Positions 18,581-28,713 are shown, numbered from the stretch's first letter. The stretch: DNA of 64,000 nt from Moellerella sp963519845 (GCA_963519845.1 CAUQNX010000010.1:84392-148391); one strand, 5' to 3'. The notes: a model not told the origin generated them from the letters alone. Program-made: numbers and translations.

Positions 18581-18616
18581 AATACTGGCAATATTGAACA
18601 TCAATTTGCCAGTATT
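18581..18616. terminator. inverted repeat between ung and the T6SS cargo gene
   Basis: Perfect 11-bp arms (AATACTGGCAA at 18581-18591 and complement at 18606-18616) surround a 14-base loop between two convergent genes. There is no strong T-run on either side, so termination is plausible but not certain. Confidence 0.5.
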
Positions 18617-18639
18617 AAGCCTTAATTTAACGATGGTAA

Positions 18640-19581
18640 TTATTTAAAAAAGTGATCCCCTTCAGCCACAATAGTCGCTTTCTTAGCTTCAATCACTTCT
18701 TTAATATTATCCACATGTGCCTTGATATCATTCACAATAAGATCTAACGCAGTACAAAAATCAGATATTTTATCTGCATAGTGCTCTGTTTCGCAGCAAC
18801 TCATACTAAAATCAGCCAAACAACTTTTAATCTGCATCATATCGGCAGAAGATATGGCTTTTTGATCCGAGCTTAAACTACGTAACTTGCGGCTAGTTAG
18901 CGCGCTATCTCTTTGATTTAACAATCTTGCTGCTTGTTTAAATTTAAATAAATTACGTTGTAAATCCTCACCAATACCGCCAATTGACTTTGCTTGCCAT
19001 TTAGCCGCTTTACGTTGCGCTTCACTATCACCTAATGCGCTCGCTACATCAGCCTTATTCTTGGTATAGTTATTTTTTTTACGCCCTTTGGCAATCGCCT
19101 GACGTTTTAAAATAACTTTTTTAACTACAGATGCCACTTTATTGGTGATTCCACCATCAGGAATTAAGTCTAACGGTAGCAAGACATGGTTATGCATATC
19201 TTTTACGACTTTAGATCTAAATTTATCTAGGCCGCTACGCTTCATTTTATATAATAAGCTATTACGGCTTTGCTCATAGAGATCATGGGTTTTATCAAAA
19301 AAATCTTGCCCACTGGTTGCCGTCGAATTTAATTCACCAAATTGTTTTTTACTCATACTCGGTGTTACCATTGCATGCATTTTAGAGCCTACAACTTTAG
19401 AGATATGCGTTGAATACATGGTTTTGACTGATTCAGCTAATTTGCTACGCTCTAATTGCATCAGTTTTTCATCTAACAACTTCATTGGTTTATCGGCTAA
19501 ACCATAATCCATACTATAATCAAATGCTGTTCTAACATTTTTATAATTTGCATAATCTTTAAAGAATGTTTCACTATCCAT
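18640..19581 (-). CDS. uncharacterised protein at the end of the T6SS locus (candidate cargo)
   Basis: I do not recognise this protein of about 313 residues. It is highly charged, with no signal peptide. A short hydrophobic segment (LLPLDLIPDGGITNKVASVV, about residues 135-154) precedes a Lys-rich stretch (KRQAIAKGRKKNNYTKNK), and the C-terminal third is predicted helical. The ATG at 19581 is preferred over 19587 because AAAGGA lies at a better distance. It is the last gene of the vgrG-accessory-PAAR group, where T6SS effectors are usually encoded, so an effector or accessory role is inferred from position only. No toxin motif is visible and no separate immunity gene follows. Confidence 0.55.
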   Translation of the reverse strand: MDSETFFKDYANYKNVRTAFDYSMDYGLADKPMKLLDEKLMQLERSKLAESVKTMYSTHISKVVGSKMHAMVTPSMSKKQFGELNSTATSGQDFFDKTHDLYEQSRNSLLYKMKRSGLDKFRSKVVKDMHNHVLLPLDLIPDGGITNKVASVVKKVILKRQAIAKGRKKNNYTKNKADVASALGDSEAQRKAAKWQAKSIGGIGEDLQRNLFKFKQAARLLNQRDSALTSRKLRSLSSDQKAISSADMMQIKSCLADFSMSCCETEHYADKISDFCTALDLIVNDIKAHVDNIKEVIEAKKATIVAEGDHFFK

Positions 19582-19623
19582 TTTCATTTTCCTTTTTTTG
19601 TTTATAAATTCCTTTTTTTATTA

Positions 19624-19920
19624 TTAGCCGCCGATAAGTACCGTCGGCAGCCCCATAATAATAGTGCCACCATGCCCCGTAAGATCCCCCATACGTGCAG
19701 CGGGTTTCTGATTAATCAACACCGTCATGCTGCCTTTGACTATAGTATCTGGGACTCCCACACATAAGCACATCTGCCCGACCGTCGCTGCTGGTATTGA
19801 GCCAATCAATACTGTCGAGGGCATTGGTAATATGGGCCCACCCACATGGGGAATAGGGATCGGTGCTGGTGTTTGCATCGGACATAGATGCATATCCGTC
19901 ATTCTGGCAGCGGGCTGCAT
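19624..19920 (-). CDS. PAAR-domain T6SS spike-tip protein
   Basis: This 98-residue PAAR protein caps the VgrG spike. It shows the repeated family features: the Pro-Ala-Ala-Arg start (QPAARMTDMHLCP, residues 2-14), the central PAATVGQMCLCVG segment, and a second KPAARMGDLTGHGG with zinc-ligand His and Cys residues. It is a bare PAAR with no fused toxin. It overlaps the preceding accessory gene by 22 bases and has a GAGAGG site, so it is tightly coupled to the vgrG transcript. Confidence 0.9.
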   Translation of the reverse strand: MQPAARMTDMHLCPMQTPAPIPIPHVGGPILPMPSTVLIGSIPAATVGQMCLCVGVPDTIVKGSMTVLINQKPAARMGDLTGHGGTIIMGLPTVLIGG

Positions 19921-20504
19921 TGGCTACCTCTCTGATCAATTACGGCGGTTCCATTACCACCTTTAGCAATATCTAATGCAATATCAATCGCCTTGATGTA
20001 GAGACTATTATCGGCCTCAACATCAGCGAGTGCGGCTATCAAATTAACCGCGCCTGCAACAGCCTGTGCATAGAGAAAAGGCGGTGGTATAACCGCAGGC
20101 TGAGCACTATCTAGCATGCTTCCACCACTCCAGAATGCCGCTTGAGCCACCCAGCCCGCACCTGTTTCTAATCCCGACTCACTAGCTGCATTTCCCGCAA
20201 GTTGACGATATTTTTCATCCCCCTGCCGTACCCACATTTCAGCAACTTGCAGAGCCGATGTTTCTTTCTCATTCCAATCTGCAACCAAGCGCCCACAGCA
20301 GCATGCCCACCAGATCGACTCTCGTAATGGCAACGCATGAGCCAGACAAATGACTAAATCAGAATAACGCTCTAATTGTTGCAATTGACTAATAAAGGCA
20401 GAAGGCGAGCTATACTCATCTGCTATTTTCAACAATTCAGGACTCGTATTAAATGTCGTTAATACTTCTCTAATATGTTGGTAGGGTATTTTCATTAATT
20501 CCAT
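19899..20504 (-). CDS. T6SS-associated accessory protein between vgrG and PAAR
   Basis: This 201-residue protein has no signal peptide. It is Trp-, Cys- and Ala-rich in the middle (ESIWWACCCGRLVADWNEKE, then AGWVAQAAFWSGGSM) and helical at the C-terminus (FLYAQAVAGAVNLIAALAD, then IKAIDIALDIAKGG). It resembles a family commonly found beside PAAR and VgrG genes, possibly DUF6931, but I could not test this. It starts 9 bases after vgrG with an AGGGA site and overlaps the PAAR gene. A role as an adaptor loading cargo onto the spike is inferred from position. Confidence 0.6.
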   Translation of the reverse strand: MELMKIPYQHIREVLTTFNTSPELLKIADEYSSPSAFISQLQQLERYSDLVICLAHALPLRESIWWACCCGRLVADWNEKETSALQVAEMWVRQGDEKYRQLAGNAASESGLETGAGWVAQAAFWSGGSMLDSAQPAVIPPPFLYAQAVAGAVNLIAALADVEADNSLYIKAIDIALDIAKGGNGTAVIDQRGSQCSPLPE

Positions 20505-20513
20505 TTTAAATCC

Positions 20514-22496
20514 CTAATTAATTTTGGTAATAGCGCCTTGAATTTGCACCATTGCACCAGCTTTGACTTCAGTCATTGCTGAACCATTAATAGAGACAAT
20601 AGCGCCCGATATCTGTGTTTTAGCCTGAGAAGCAATCTCTGTCATAGCTGATTGAATCGCCACTTTAGCTTTACCGTTGATTTTTATTTGTGGCGATTCA
20701 ATCGATATTTCTGATGGCGTAATAGTAATTTGACTGGCACCGACTTTAAGCTTAATTTCGGTTTTGCCCGTTATATTAATATCCTTAGCATCACAAAATG
20801 CCGATTTATCGACAGAAATATTGATATTATTGTTAGCCTTCATCTTGATTGATTTATGGCTATCAAATTGCATATCTTCAAGGCTCTTAGCTTGAAATAC
20901 CTTGTCTGTTTCAAGATTCAATTGCTCTTTGCTATGCAAAAGTATTGTCTTATCAACCTCAGTATTCAGCAGCCCAGTGATATTAGTGTGAAAATTATTT
21001 TTAGCTAAAATCCGTAAATCTTTTTGCGCTGATATTTTGACTAATTCATTTTCTTTCTTATCTTCAAAACTGAGTTCATTACCTTCATTTTGTTTACCAT
21101 TCGGCGTAGTTAAACTTTTAAAGCCACTGCAAGAGGGAGAACTAAAAGGAAGAGGATGTTTATCATTATAAAAAGAGCCAACCACAACTGGTTGATCAGG
21201 ATCGCCATTAATAAATTGAACTAATACCGTATCACCGATGCGAGGTAAAAATTGTAAACCAACACCTTTACCAGCCATGGGCTGTAATACATTTAGCCAG
21301 CAAGAACTATTCTCACCTTTTTCTTTACTGTTCTGAAGATCCCAATGAAAATGAACTTTAATCCGGCCTAATTTATCACGATAGATCTCTTGATTATCAG
21401 GCCCTGTTACTTCTGCACTCTGTAACCCATGACATAAAGGCTTACTGATATAACGTAGATAATAATGATAATTTTTAGGGAAGCAGTGAATTTTATTATA
21501 ATATTGCACTTGTTGATTTGATTCACTACAAGAGATCAGGTGTTGAATACTTCGAATACAATAGTCAGCATTATTTTCTTTATTAGGATGATCAATTAAT
21601 GAAAATATCGCACCTGATGATAAACCGACCGCAGATGTCTCAGCACTAAACTGATAATGATTAATATTTTCGGCTTCCATATGTTGAGAAGCCTGTTTTT
21701 TCGCTTTAGATTTATTTTTACTATTCTGCGCATAAAATTCATATTTTAAATGCGTTTTACTTGAAATCAGCGGCGGTTCAATTGAAAAATAGTCTTCATT
21801 TTGATCGGAGAGATAATCATGAAAACTGACTGAAAAATCACTTAATTGATGTACACCCACCCAATTGGTTAAACGATTATTTTGCTTATTACTATTTACA
21901 ACATAAGCAATTTTTTTATCACCAAATAATGGTAACTTTTTCTGTTGATCAACTAAAACAATCTTAGGTATTTTACCTGCAATATCATGATAGTAATTCC
22001 AACCTTCAGCAACGATCAAACGACGAATAAAATCACCATCACTTTCATCCATTTGACAGCAATATTCATGTTTATCACCTTTAGCCGAAAGCAATAATGA
22101 GAAATATTGTTTTAAATTACTGTCAGATATTATCTTTTCGATAATCTGCAAACTAGTTAATTGCTGAAATATTCTTCTTTTCTTACCTTTGGAAATTAGA
22201 CTCAAAATATCACATGCGCTAACCTGATAAAAATATTGTTCTTTTTCCACATGATAATTGACCAGTGAAATTTTATCGATAATTCCACAAAAACCACGTT
22301 GGCCAGAGGTTGAATCAAATGAAATATTGATAACCTTACCAAGATAATCCACTGATAATTTATTCGGTGAAATAAAATCAATAGAAATTTGCATACCGCC
22401 TGACAGTGCTTCGTTACATTCCATTTCACTAGCAACATAGTTTTCATTGTTAATTGTTACAAACAATGGCCGTGTTTTATATTGAAGTTCGTCCAT
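20514..22496 (-). CDS. vgrG: T6SS spike protein VgrG/TssI
   Basis: This 660-residue VgrG trimerises as the puncturing spike. The N-terminal gp27-like part is followed by the gp5 OB-fold. Family signatures there are YRDKLGRIKVHFHWD (about residues 374-388), GKGVGLQFLPRIGDTVLVQF and GDPDQPVVVGSFYNDKHPLPF. After this comes a long repetitive beta-helix needle rich in Ile, Lys, Ser and Thr (about residues 480-660). No separate C-terminal toxin domain is evident. A strong GAGGTTGAG site precedes the start. Cargo is probably delivered through the PAAR partner. Confidence 0.93.
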   Translation of the reverse strand: MDELQYKTRPLFVTINNENYVASEMECNEALSGGMQISIDFISPNKLSVDYLGKVINISFDSTSGQRGFCGIIDKISLVNYHVEKEQYFYQVSACDILSLISKGKKRRIFQQLTSLQIIEKIISDSNLKQYFSLLLSAKGDKHEYCCQMDESDGDFIRRLIVAEGWNYYHDIAGKIPKIVLVDQQKKLPLFGDKKIAYVVNSNKQNNRLTNWVGVHQLSDFSVSFHDYLSDQNEDYFSIEPPLISSKTHLKYEFYAQNSKNKSKAKKQASQHMEAENINHYQFSAETSAVGLSSGAIFSLIDHPNKENNADYCIRSIQHLISCSESNQQVQYYNKIHCFPKNYHYYLRYISKPLCHGLQSAEVTGPDNQEIYRDKLGRIKVHFHWDLQNSKEKGENSSCWLNVLQPMAGKGVGLQFLPRIGDTVLVQFINGDPDQPVVVGSFYNDKHPLPFSSPSCSGFKSLTTPNGKQNEGNELSFEDKKENELVKISAQKDLRILAKNNFHTNITGLLNTEVDKTILLHSKEQLNLETDKVFQAKSLEDMQFDSHKSIKMKANNNINISVDKSAFCDAKDINITGKTEIKLKVGASQITITPSEISIESPQIKINGKAKVAIQSAMTEIASQAKTQISGAIVSINGSAMTEVKAGAMVQIQGAITKIN

Positions 22497-22579
22497 AAAC
22501 TCAACCTCTAGATAAGCTATAATTGAATAGTGTAAACAAGACCTATTATTTAATATTAAATAAACAATCTATGTTTTTG

Positions 22580-23188
22580 TTAAAAAATAAAATGCGTTAA
22601 CTCAGCTAACCAATTTTTTATTTTATTTATTTTATCTATTTCTATTTTATTGCATTGTTTAACATCAAGCCTACTAAGCCAACGTCCTAAGGAAAACCAA
22701 TCATCTTTTTCCTGAACTAATCCTATTCCTGCCTGTTGATTAAAAGAAGCATAATAGTGAGTATATTGCCAGTTTTCCAATGAATTTCGAGAAAACCCAA
22801 TGGGCAATGCAGCTGAAAAATCAATCAAGATAAATTTCCTTAGCTCTTTATTATAAAGAAAATTCGAAGGCTTAATATCTCCATGTACCCAACCCGATTG
22901 ATGACAATGCTTAATAATATTAATTATCGGCAGTAGACTAAAAATAAAAAAGTCTAACTCCCGAACAGTTAATGCAGTAAAAGGCAGCATATGGCGGTAA
23001 TAACGCACATTAATCATTTTATGACTATCATTACAACTAATCACTTGCTGTATCCGTTTATCAGCACATGCATATAAAGCCATTACTTCTCTTTTATAAA
23101 GACCTTCATCTGAAAAAATACGATAAATAGATTCACTATTTTTATCCAATATTACATAAGGCGATTTCTCAATTGTTCTCTTGGGCAT
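22580..23188 (-). CDS. short T6SS-associated Ser/Thr protein kinase-like protein
   Basis: This 202-residue kinase-like protein keeps the catalytic loop HGDIKPSN (residues 102-109) and a metal-binding motif in the form IDFS (122-125, DFS in place of DFG). The N-lobe is reduced: I see no glycine-rich loop and no VAxK lysine, although an alpha-C-like REVMAL segment is present (33-38). It overlaps tssM by 20 bases. In other T6SSs PpkA-type kinases phosphorylate the FHA protein to trigger assembly, and an FHA gene is present here. It could be an atypical active kinase or a pseudokinase. No PppA-type phosphatase is nearby. Confidence 0.72.
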   Translation of the reverse strand: MPKRTIEKSPYVILDKNSESIYRIFSDEGLYKREVMALYACADKRIQQVISCNDSHKMINVRYYRHMLPFTALTVRELDFFIFSLLPIINIIKHCHQSGWVHGDIKPSNFLYNKELRKFILIDFSAALPIGFSRNSLENWQYTHYYASFNQQAGIGLVQEKDDWFSLGRWLSRLDVKQCNKIEIDKINKIKNWLAELTHFIF

Positions 23189-26100
23189 TAGTTAATATCG
23201 TCACTGGCAAAGAAAGTCGTTCAAAAAACTGACGTGATAAGATCATTGATTGTTGATTAACTTGATATTCAAAAGAGAACTGATATTTCCCATTATTAAA
23301 ATCGATACGTGGAACATAGGATTGGTTCATATCCATGCTTTGAGAAAATAACAGTCTAAATAATCCCCATTGCCCCGCATAGCTTTTAGAATATAATTGG
23401 GTGCTATCTTTATAAAAATCAAAATAGAGTTCACCGTCCATGCCAATTTCCGGCCAATCTATTTTGGCCCATAAACGAGGTCCATGGCGGTATCTAAAGC
23501 GTAACTGATTATCATGGAGCTGAACTTCGGTTAATGTAGGACTAAGGGAAATAGGCTTGATTGAAATTTCCATTTGGGCCGCTGGTTCATTTTCGTTTAC
23601 AAAAAATAACTGTTGGATTTCTTTAGCATTATTAAGTTGAGTAATAAAATAAGATGATAATCCGAGAGATTGATTATCTATAGATTTAAGTGTGATCCTA
23701 CGCTTATCTGAATTGATAAAGGGCTCTAACTGCTTAAGAAACTCATTTAATATTCCTTGTGCCTGAAAAAAATCGTTCAGTGCAGAGAGTGATACATCAT
23801 GAGGAGAGTCCGAAAAAGGAAAACGACCAATAATTTTGCTCTGATAATTTGAATAGACATTTTCTTTCCATTGATTATCTAGATAGAGAGCACTCTCATT
23901 TAAAATAAATTGCCAATTTCGCTCAATTAATTCATCAACCCATTTTTGGATCGGTGCTGGATAGTTCTTAGCCACTCCTTGCAAGGTATTTAACAGATCA
24001 TCACTTTGATTAATGTGTCCCTGAGCAATCTTATAAAAAAACTCACTCTGCTTAGTTTGATTAGCATCGGTACGCCAAATAGCGGCCAGTTTATCGAGCT
24101 GAGTCACTAACTCAGTAATAGGCAAGTCTCCCGATGTATTTGGCTTAACCAAATTATGATAAACATTGAAAATTTTATTAATGCGATATCCAGACTGTAA
24201 TTCAATCGATTTATTACCCAACGCTTTTTCAATACGATCAGCTTTTTTTAATACTTTATTGGCTTTATTTAAACCTAATTGTGAGGTTACAGATTTACTA
24301 TCTGCAAGATCGGGTAATTGTTCATTCGCTAGTCTTGTATTTGTGGTAATAAGCTGCATCAGATCGACGATAAGATTATTATCCGTCCTGGAGATTAGCT
24401 TCATTGCATCTATTAATTGCCTTTTAGTCGTAATTGGTCTTATTGTTATTGAATTAATGAGATCAGACCAAGTTTGAATATACTCTGTAATGTATAAATT
24501 ATTAATACGTTTACTCATTTGAGCCAATTCTAATAGATTAACGCTTGTTTTTTGGCCCTGCATTTTTTTAATATTTATCATTTCATCTTTAATTAGTGCT
24601 GAATTAGATGAAAAATCAACTTGTTGATAGCCTTCTTTAGTAAAAATAAAGGGAATCTCAAGTGACTGATTACCCAATTTATCGATAATAAAAACACGTT
24701 CAATATCTGAGCTAAAAAGTTGAGCTAAGCTAACTTTGTTGCGAAACTTTGAGTACTCTTTTATCTTTTGATAAATAATTTTTTCGACCGGAGTATTTGC
24801 AATAATAGTTTCAGCGCGTTTGATCAATTCAGCATTAGCATCTATTTTATGATCATCAATAGCAGCGACTGGCAGCTGTTGAATAAGCTGAATAAGCTCA
24901 GGTAAGTTATCAAGATTGATTTGTTCTGCATTATCGCTGATATAATTAGACATACTTTCTGAGTTAAATATATCACTATGATAGAGCATCTTATAATGAT
25001 AAACGGCTTGATAAAGATCAGATTCATTTTTCATTGCAGCATCAACGATTAATTGTTTTAATATCTCTTCAACTAGTGGAAAAAGTTCACTTTGTGTAAT
25101 ACTAATATAAAAATCAGTTAAAGATTGGTTAATATTACCTTGTCTAAAACTGATGTATTGATACCAAGATAATGGTCGTTTACTTTCATCAATTAACGCT
25201 TCAATCGAGTAAATCAGTCTGATTTTATCTTCAATCGGTAATTTTCTATTATATTCTCGACTAAAGGATTCTAAGTTATTACTGACCTTAGTTATCCATT
25301 GATTATTAAGTGCCCAATTATTATTTAGTTGATAAATAAACAATAGACCCAAGAGTAGTAAAGAGGTCGTTTTTAGCAAGTTAATAATATAGTATTTATT
25401 ATTATGATAGCGATTAACATTAGTTATTAATTTACTTGTCAATATTAGCGAATTGAAGATTCCATCCATAAAAAATGAATGTTCTAAATAGATCTCTTCA
25501 TTATTATGGTATGTCACTCCTTTAAGTTCATTATTCAAGGTATCTGATAAGAGATCAAACTTAGGATTGTTTATTTTTTGGCTATAGAAAGCAATATTGC
25601 AAAGGTATAAACTGACATTTTGTTGTTTATCACCTTGTAAAGTTTGAAAGTAGCCACCTAATAATAATAATAACATTTGGAATTGATATGGAAAAGAAAC
25701 AACATCAACCGTTTTACTTCCTAAATCTAATTGATGATATTGTTCACTAAGGAGATTTAATAGTATTTCATTGATATTTTTATCATAATCATCGGCAAAG
25801 AATCCACTATCAATTTCGTTCAACGTCCAAGATAACAGGTTATACTTTACTTTATTATCCATCGAGATCATATAAGCGTAAAAATCTTTCAGCGTATCTA
25901 AATGAGAATGTAGTAATGTCACTGGTAACTTTAATCCAGTAATGAAATTAATTTTATTGACTATATTAAATCGATTCTCTGCTAATAAAATCCTTTCATT
26001 TTCATTTAACTCAAGTAAATATTGGCATGATGAGATAAAAATAATTCCCTCTAATGCTCTCCTTGCTCTATACTTCATTAATAGGCTAGCTATTTCACTA

Positions 26101-26549
26101 AAAAAGCAGACCTTTTTATTCGCCTCTTCGATTTTAAAGATTACCGAAGAAGCACTTGACCATATAGATATATTTCCATTGCAGATTGAATCAATCAACT
26201 TAAATTTATTATTTTTTAGATAAGTAGTTTTACCACTTTTACTTTCTCCAGTTAGTAGATAACAAGATTTATCATATCTAGATTTATTATTAATAAAATT
26301 TGAATTATATAATTTACCAATGGATTTTTTTATTTCCTTTCTTATATTAGATTCCAGATCTATTTTTCTTTTGATAAATCCATGACTATATAAATAATAA
26401 ATAAAATAAGAAAGTAGTGATAAATTTAAAAATGAAAAAATAGCATTAATTATAATAGATATGCTATTTTCATTAAAAACAAACCAGGTAGTTATATTAA
26501 TTGCAAATGAAAAAATAATTAGCAATGATAAAAGTATCGTTTTTTTCAT
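23169..26549 (-). CDS. tssM: T6SS membrane complex protein TssM/IcmF
   Basis: This 1,126-residue inner-membrane protein forms the T6SS membrane complex with TssL and TssJ. It has two N-terminal membrane helices (about residues 5-55), a cytoplasmic NTPase-like domain with Walker A GESKSGKT (101-108), a third helix (about residues 385-402, TTSLLLLGLLFIYQLNNN) and a large periplasmic domain. The periplasmic part ends in the IcmF C-terminal beta domain (LRFRYRHGPRLWAKIDWPE). Length and topology are normal. It lies between tssL and the kinase gene. Confidence 0.93.
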   Translation of the reverse strand: MKKTILLSLLIIFSFAINITTWFVFNENSISIIINAIFSFLNLSLLSYFIYYLYSHGFIKRKIDLESNIRKEIKKSIGKLYNSNFINNKSRYDKSCYLLTGESKSGKTTYLKNNKFKLIDSICNGNISIWSSASSVIFKIEEANKKVCFFSEIASLLMKYRARRALEGIIFISSCQYLLELNENERILLAENRFNIVNKINFITGLKLPVTLLHSHLDTLKDFYAYMISMDNKVKYNLLSWTLNEIDSGFFADDYDKNINEILLNLLSEQYHQLDLGSKTVDVVSFPYQFQMLLLLLGGYFQTLQGDKQQNVSLYLCNIAFYSQKINNPKFDLLSDTLNNELKGVTYHNNEEIYLEHSFFMDGIFNSLILTSKLITNVNRYHNNKYYIINLLKTTSLLLLGLLFIYQLNNNWALNNQWITKVSNNLESFSREYNRKLPIEDKIRLIYSIEALIDESKRPLSWYQYISFRQGNINQSLTDFYISITQSELFPLVEEILKQLIVDAAMKNESDLYQAVYHYKMLYHSDIFNSESMSNYISDNAEQINLDNLPELIQLIQQLPVAAIDDHKIDANAELIKRAETIIANTPVEKIIYQKIKEYSKFRNKVSLAQLFSSDIERVFIIDKLGNQSLEIPFIFTKEGYQQVDFSSNSALIKDEMINIKKMQGQKTSVNLLELAQMSKRINNLYITEYIQTWSDLINSITIRPITTKRQLIDAMKLISRTDNNLIVDLMQLITTNTRLANEQLPDLADSKSVTSQLGLNKANKVLKKADRIEKALGNKSIELQSGYRINKIFNVYHNLVKPNTSGDLPITELVTQLDKLAAIWRTDANQTKQSEFFYKIAQGHINQSDDLLNTLQGVAKNYPAPIQKWVDELIERNWQFILNESALYLDNQWKENVYSNYQSKIIGRFPFSDSPHDVSLSALNDFFQAQGILNEFLKQLEPFINSDKRRITLKSIDNQSLGLSSYFITQLNNAKEIQQLFFVNENEPAAQMEISIKPISLSPTLTEVQLHDNQLRFRYRHGPRLWAKIDWPEIGMDGELYFDFYKDSTQLYSKSYAGQWGLFRLLFSQSMDMNQSYVPRIDFNNGKYQFSFEYQVNQQSMILSRQFFERLSLPVTILTNAQENN

Positions 26550-26566
26550 GATATAACCTCGTTTTA

Positions 26567-27376
26567 TCAGCCATTATTGATTATATGTGATTTATTATTA
26601 GATATTGATTTAATCACATCATAACTTAAATAGTTATAGCTATATTCAGATACCCCCCAAATTACTATAATAGTAATAAATAAAAGTGAACATATTTTAC
26701 TATAATTAAATATCTCTTTAACTATCGATTTTTTATTTTTTACGATAGGATTACCAGATTTATTTTTAATTTCAACAACAGGCCGATCATTTAACTTAAG
26801 GTATATTGAGTGATGAATATTATTCAATCTATCTTTATCATACAAATATTTACCTTTAAACCCTAAAGAGATAAGATAATATTGTAATTCTAGGAAATCT
26901 TTTAATAGATCTGTTTTACGATAAGCATGCTCTAAAAAATTAAAAAAATATTCGCCACCTTTTCTATTATTGAAAAGAAGACTCAGTAAGGAGTAATTTT
27001 CCCAACCAGAATTTTTCCCCCATGGTGTATTGAGGATAAACTCATCAAAATAAGCACAAAAAATAAATGCGGTTTTTTCTACTGTACTATTATGGTAATA
27101 AGATTTTTTTCCCAGCTCAATAAACCGATTTATTTTTTTTACTATATCGCCTCTAAATTGACTAACATCTTTAGGCACATTTCGCTTGGCTAAATAGAGT
27201 AGTGTAATGATCAAAGGGGTTGCCATGGCGATCAATTTATTTCTGATAGGTAATGCTTTATAGTGTTTTTCTTTCGCTACAGAATGAACCAATGGAAAAT
27301 AACTTTCATTAACCTGCTGAGGTTCTGAATAGCGCTCTACTCGTACTGTTTTTATATCATCAAATAAGTAGGTCAT
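26567..27376 (-). CDS. tssL: T6SS membrane complex protein TssL/DotU
   Basis: This DotU-family protein of about 269 residues has a cytoplasmic helical domain (including AFIFCAYFDEFILNTPWG and GGEYFFNFLEHAY, family landmarks) and one C-terminal membrane helix (about residues 230-250). No peptidoglycan-binding extension is present. Three in-frame starts exist. The ATG at 27376 has AGGTG at the best distance; the ATG at 27382 and the TTG at 27397 are alternatives, the latter overlapping tssK. Confidence 0.9.
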   Translation of the reverse strand: MTYLFDDIKTVRVERYSEPQQVNESYFPLVHSVAKEKHYKALPIRNKLIAMATPLIITLLYLAKRNVPKDVSQFRGDIVKKINRFIELGKKSYYHNSTVEKTAFIFCAYFDEFILNTPWGKNSGWENYSLLSLLFNNRKGGEYFFNFLEHAYRKTDLLKDFLELQYYLISLGFKGKYLYDKDRLNNIHHSIYLKLNDRPVVEIKNKSGNPIVKNKKSIVKEIFNYSKICSLLFITIIVIWGVSEYSYNYLSYDVIKSISNNKSHIINNG

Positions 27377-27383
27377 TTCCATT

Positions 27384-28703
27384 TCACCTAATAGCAAATA
27401 ACTTAATTGAAATATCTTCTATTTGCCCATCTATATGTATTGCAATTAATTCATTTCTTTTTTCCCACATTTTCCAAAGTTCTGATTTTTTATTAATTTC
27501 AAAATAATAACAATACTGACCTTGGGTTATTTCCGGTGGTGGGTAATCGATAGAAATAAGATCAATACCAGATAAACCATTATTGACTCTATCGGCAATA
27601 TCACTATTGCCCGCAATTTTCAACATGGCGGGTATTCTCTCTTTAATGGCCATTTGTCCATTTTTAGATTTCACTTCTAAGATAAATCGGCAGATACTAG
27701 CTTTCACTTTATCTAGGATGTTAGCTCTTAGCAATCTACGTGATGAATATAAGTGATAATCTAAAGCTATTTCCGTCACAGCTGTTTTTTTATTATCATG
27801 AAGATAATTTTTTATATCATCTATCACTTTATTTAATAGCGAATTTCTTTGTTGAGGATCCCATGTAGGATAGGGTTTAGCTACTAGATACTCACATGAT
27901 AATAATGAATTTGCCATTTTCACTAAAGTTATATAAATTTCCTTTAATCGAATATCAGATAAATCATGCCATTGATTAAGCACGGTTAACCAATGATTTA
28001 ATATATAAAGAGATAAAATATCTTTCTGTTTATTAGCAGTAGTTCCTTTATAATCATCATTATTAATTCTATTACTTATTTTACTTGCATTAAAGCTAAC
28101 TAGTGTATTAATTGTTGAAATGCATTGTAACAAATAACGACTTATTCCCCCATTAAAACAAAGAGGAATAAAATCATTGTCCAAGCTTACAGATAAATTA
28201 TTATCAACATTTTCCACTTTTAAAATTGGTAATTGTGTATAGTCGCTAAAATCATCGCCTTCTTTTTTTAGCCATATATTTAGCTTGGCAAACTCCATAT
28301 TGCGAGTTTCCCTCTCCAACTTGCTATTATCCGCAATTTCCATTTCCGTAATACTGTATCTGTATTCCATCGAATCTGATATTTGTTGTTTTCGGATATC
28401 CGCCAGTGGTATGGCCAAATAAAGTAAACGACCACTATCAAGATGGGTTAAGTCAATAGATAAAGAATGATTTAATTCAAAAGGTGTACCATCAGGAAAA
28501 ATTCCTTTTGCTTTGATTACCTTTATTTTACCTATATGACAAAGAGACTCATCGATGATAAGCTCAGTAATACCATAGGCATTGGGTATATTTTGATTAA
28601 TAATCTCACGACAATAGGATTCTAAATAATATGTATTTTGTTGAAAGTGCTGTGGATTAAGAAACATTCCTTCATGCCAAACCACTGATAATAGACTATC
28701 CAT
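27384..28703 (-). CDS. tssK: T6SS baseplate protein TssK
   Basis: This 439-residue baseplate subunit connects the baseplate to the TssL/TssM membrane complex. The N-terminal signature VWHEGMFLNPQHFQQ (residues 8-22) is diagnostic, and the family's shoulder and head domains account for the remaining length. It lies 10 bases after tssJ and just before tssL, the common J-K-L-M order. Confidence 0.95.
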   Translation of the reverse strand: MDSLLSVVWHEGMFLNPQHFQQNTYYLESYCREIINQNIPNAYGITELIIDESLCHIGKIKVIKAKGIFPDGTPFELNHSLSIDLTHLDSGRLLYLAIPLADIRKQQISDSMEYRYSITEMEIADNSKLERETRNMEFAKLNIWLKKEGDDFSDYTQLPILKVENVDNNLSVSLDNDFIPLCFNGGISRYLLQCISTINTLVSFNASKISNRINNDDYKGTTANKQKDILSLYILNHWLTVLNQWHDLSDIRLKEIYITLVKMANSLLSCEYLVAKPYPTWDPQQRNSLLNKVIDDIKNYLHDNKKTAVTEIALDYHLYSSRRLLRANILDKVKASICRFILEVKSKNGQMAIKERIPAMLKIAGNSDIADRVNNGLSGIDLISIDYPPPEITQGQYCYYFEINKKSELWKMWEKRNELIAIHIDGQIEDISIKLFAIR

Positions 28704-28713
28704 AAATCCACCA

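Noticed and set aside
24166..26223. Antisense open frames within tssM (24166-24477 and 25942-26223)
   Set aside because: They are low-complexity, lack ribosome-binding sites and lie fully inside the well-supported tssM gene.
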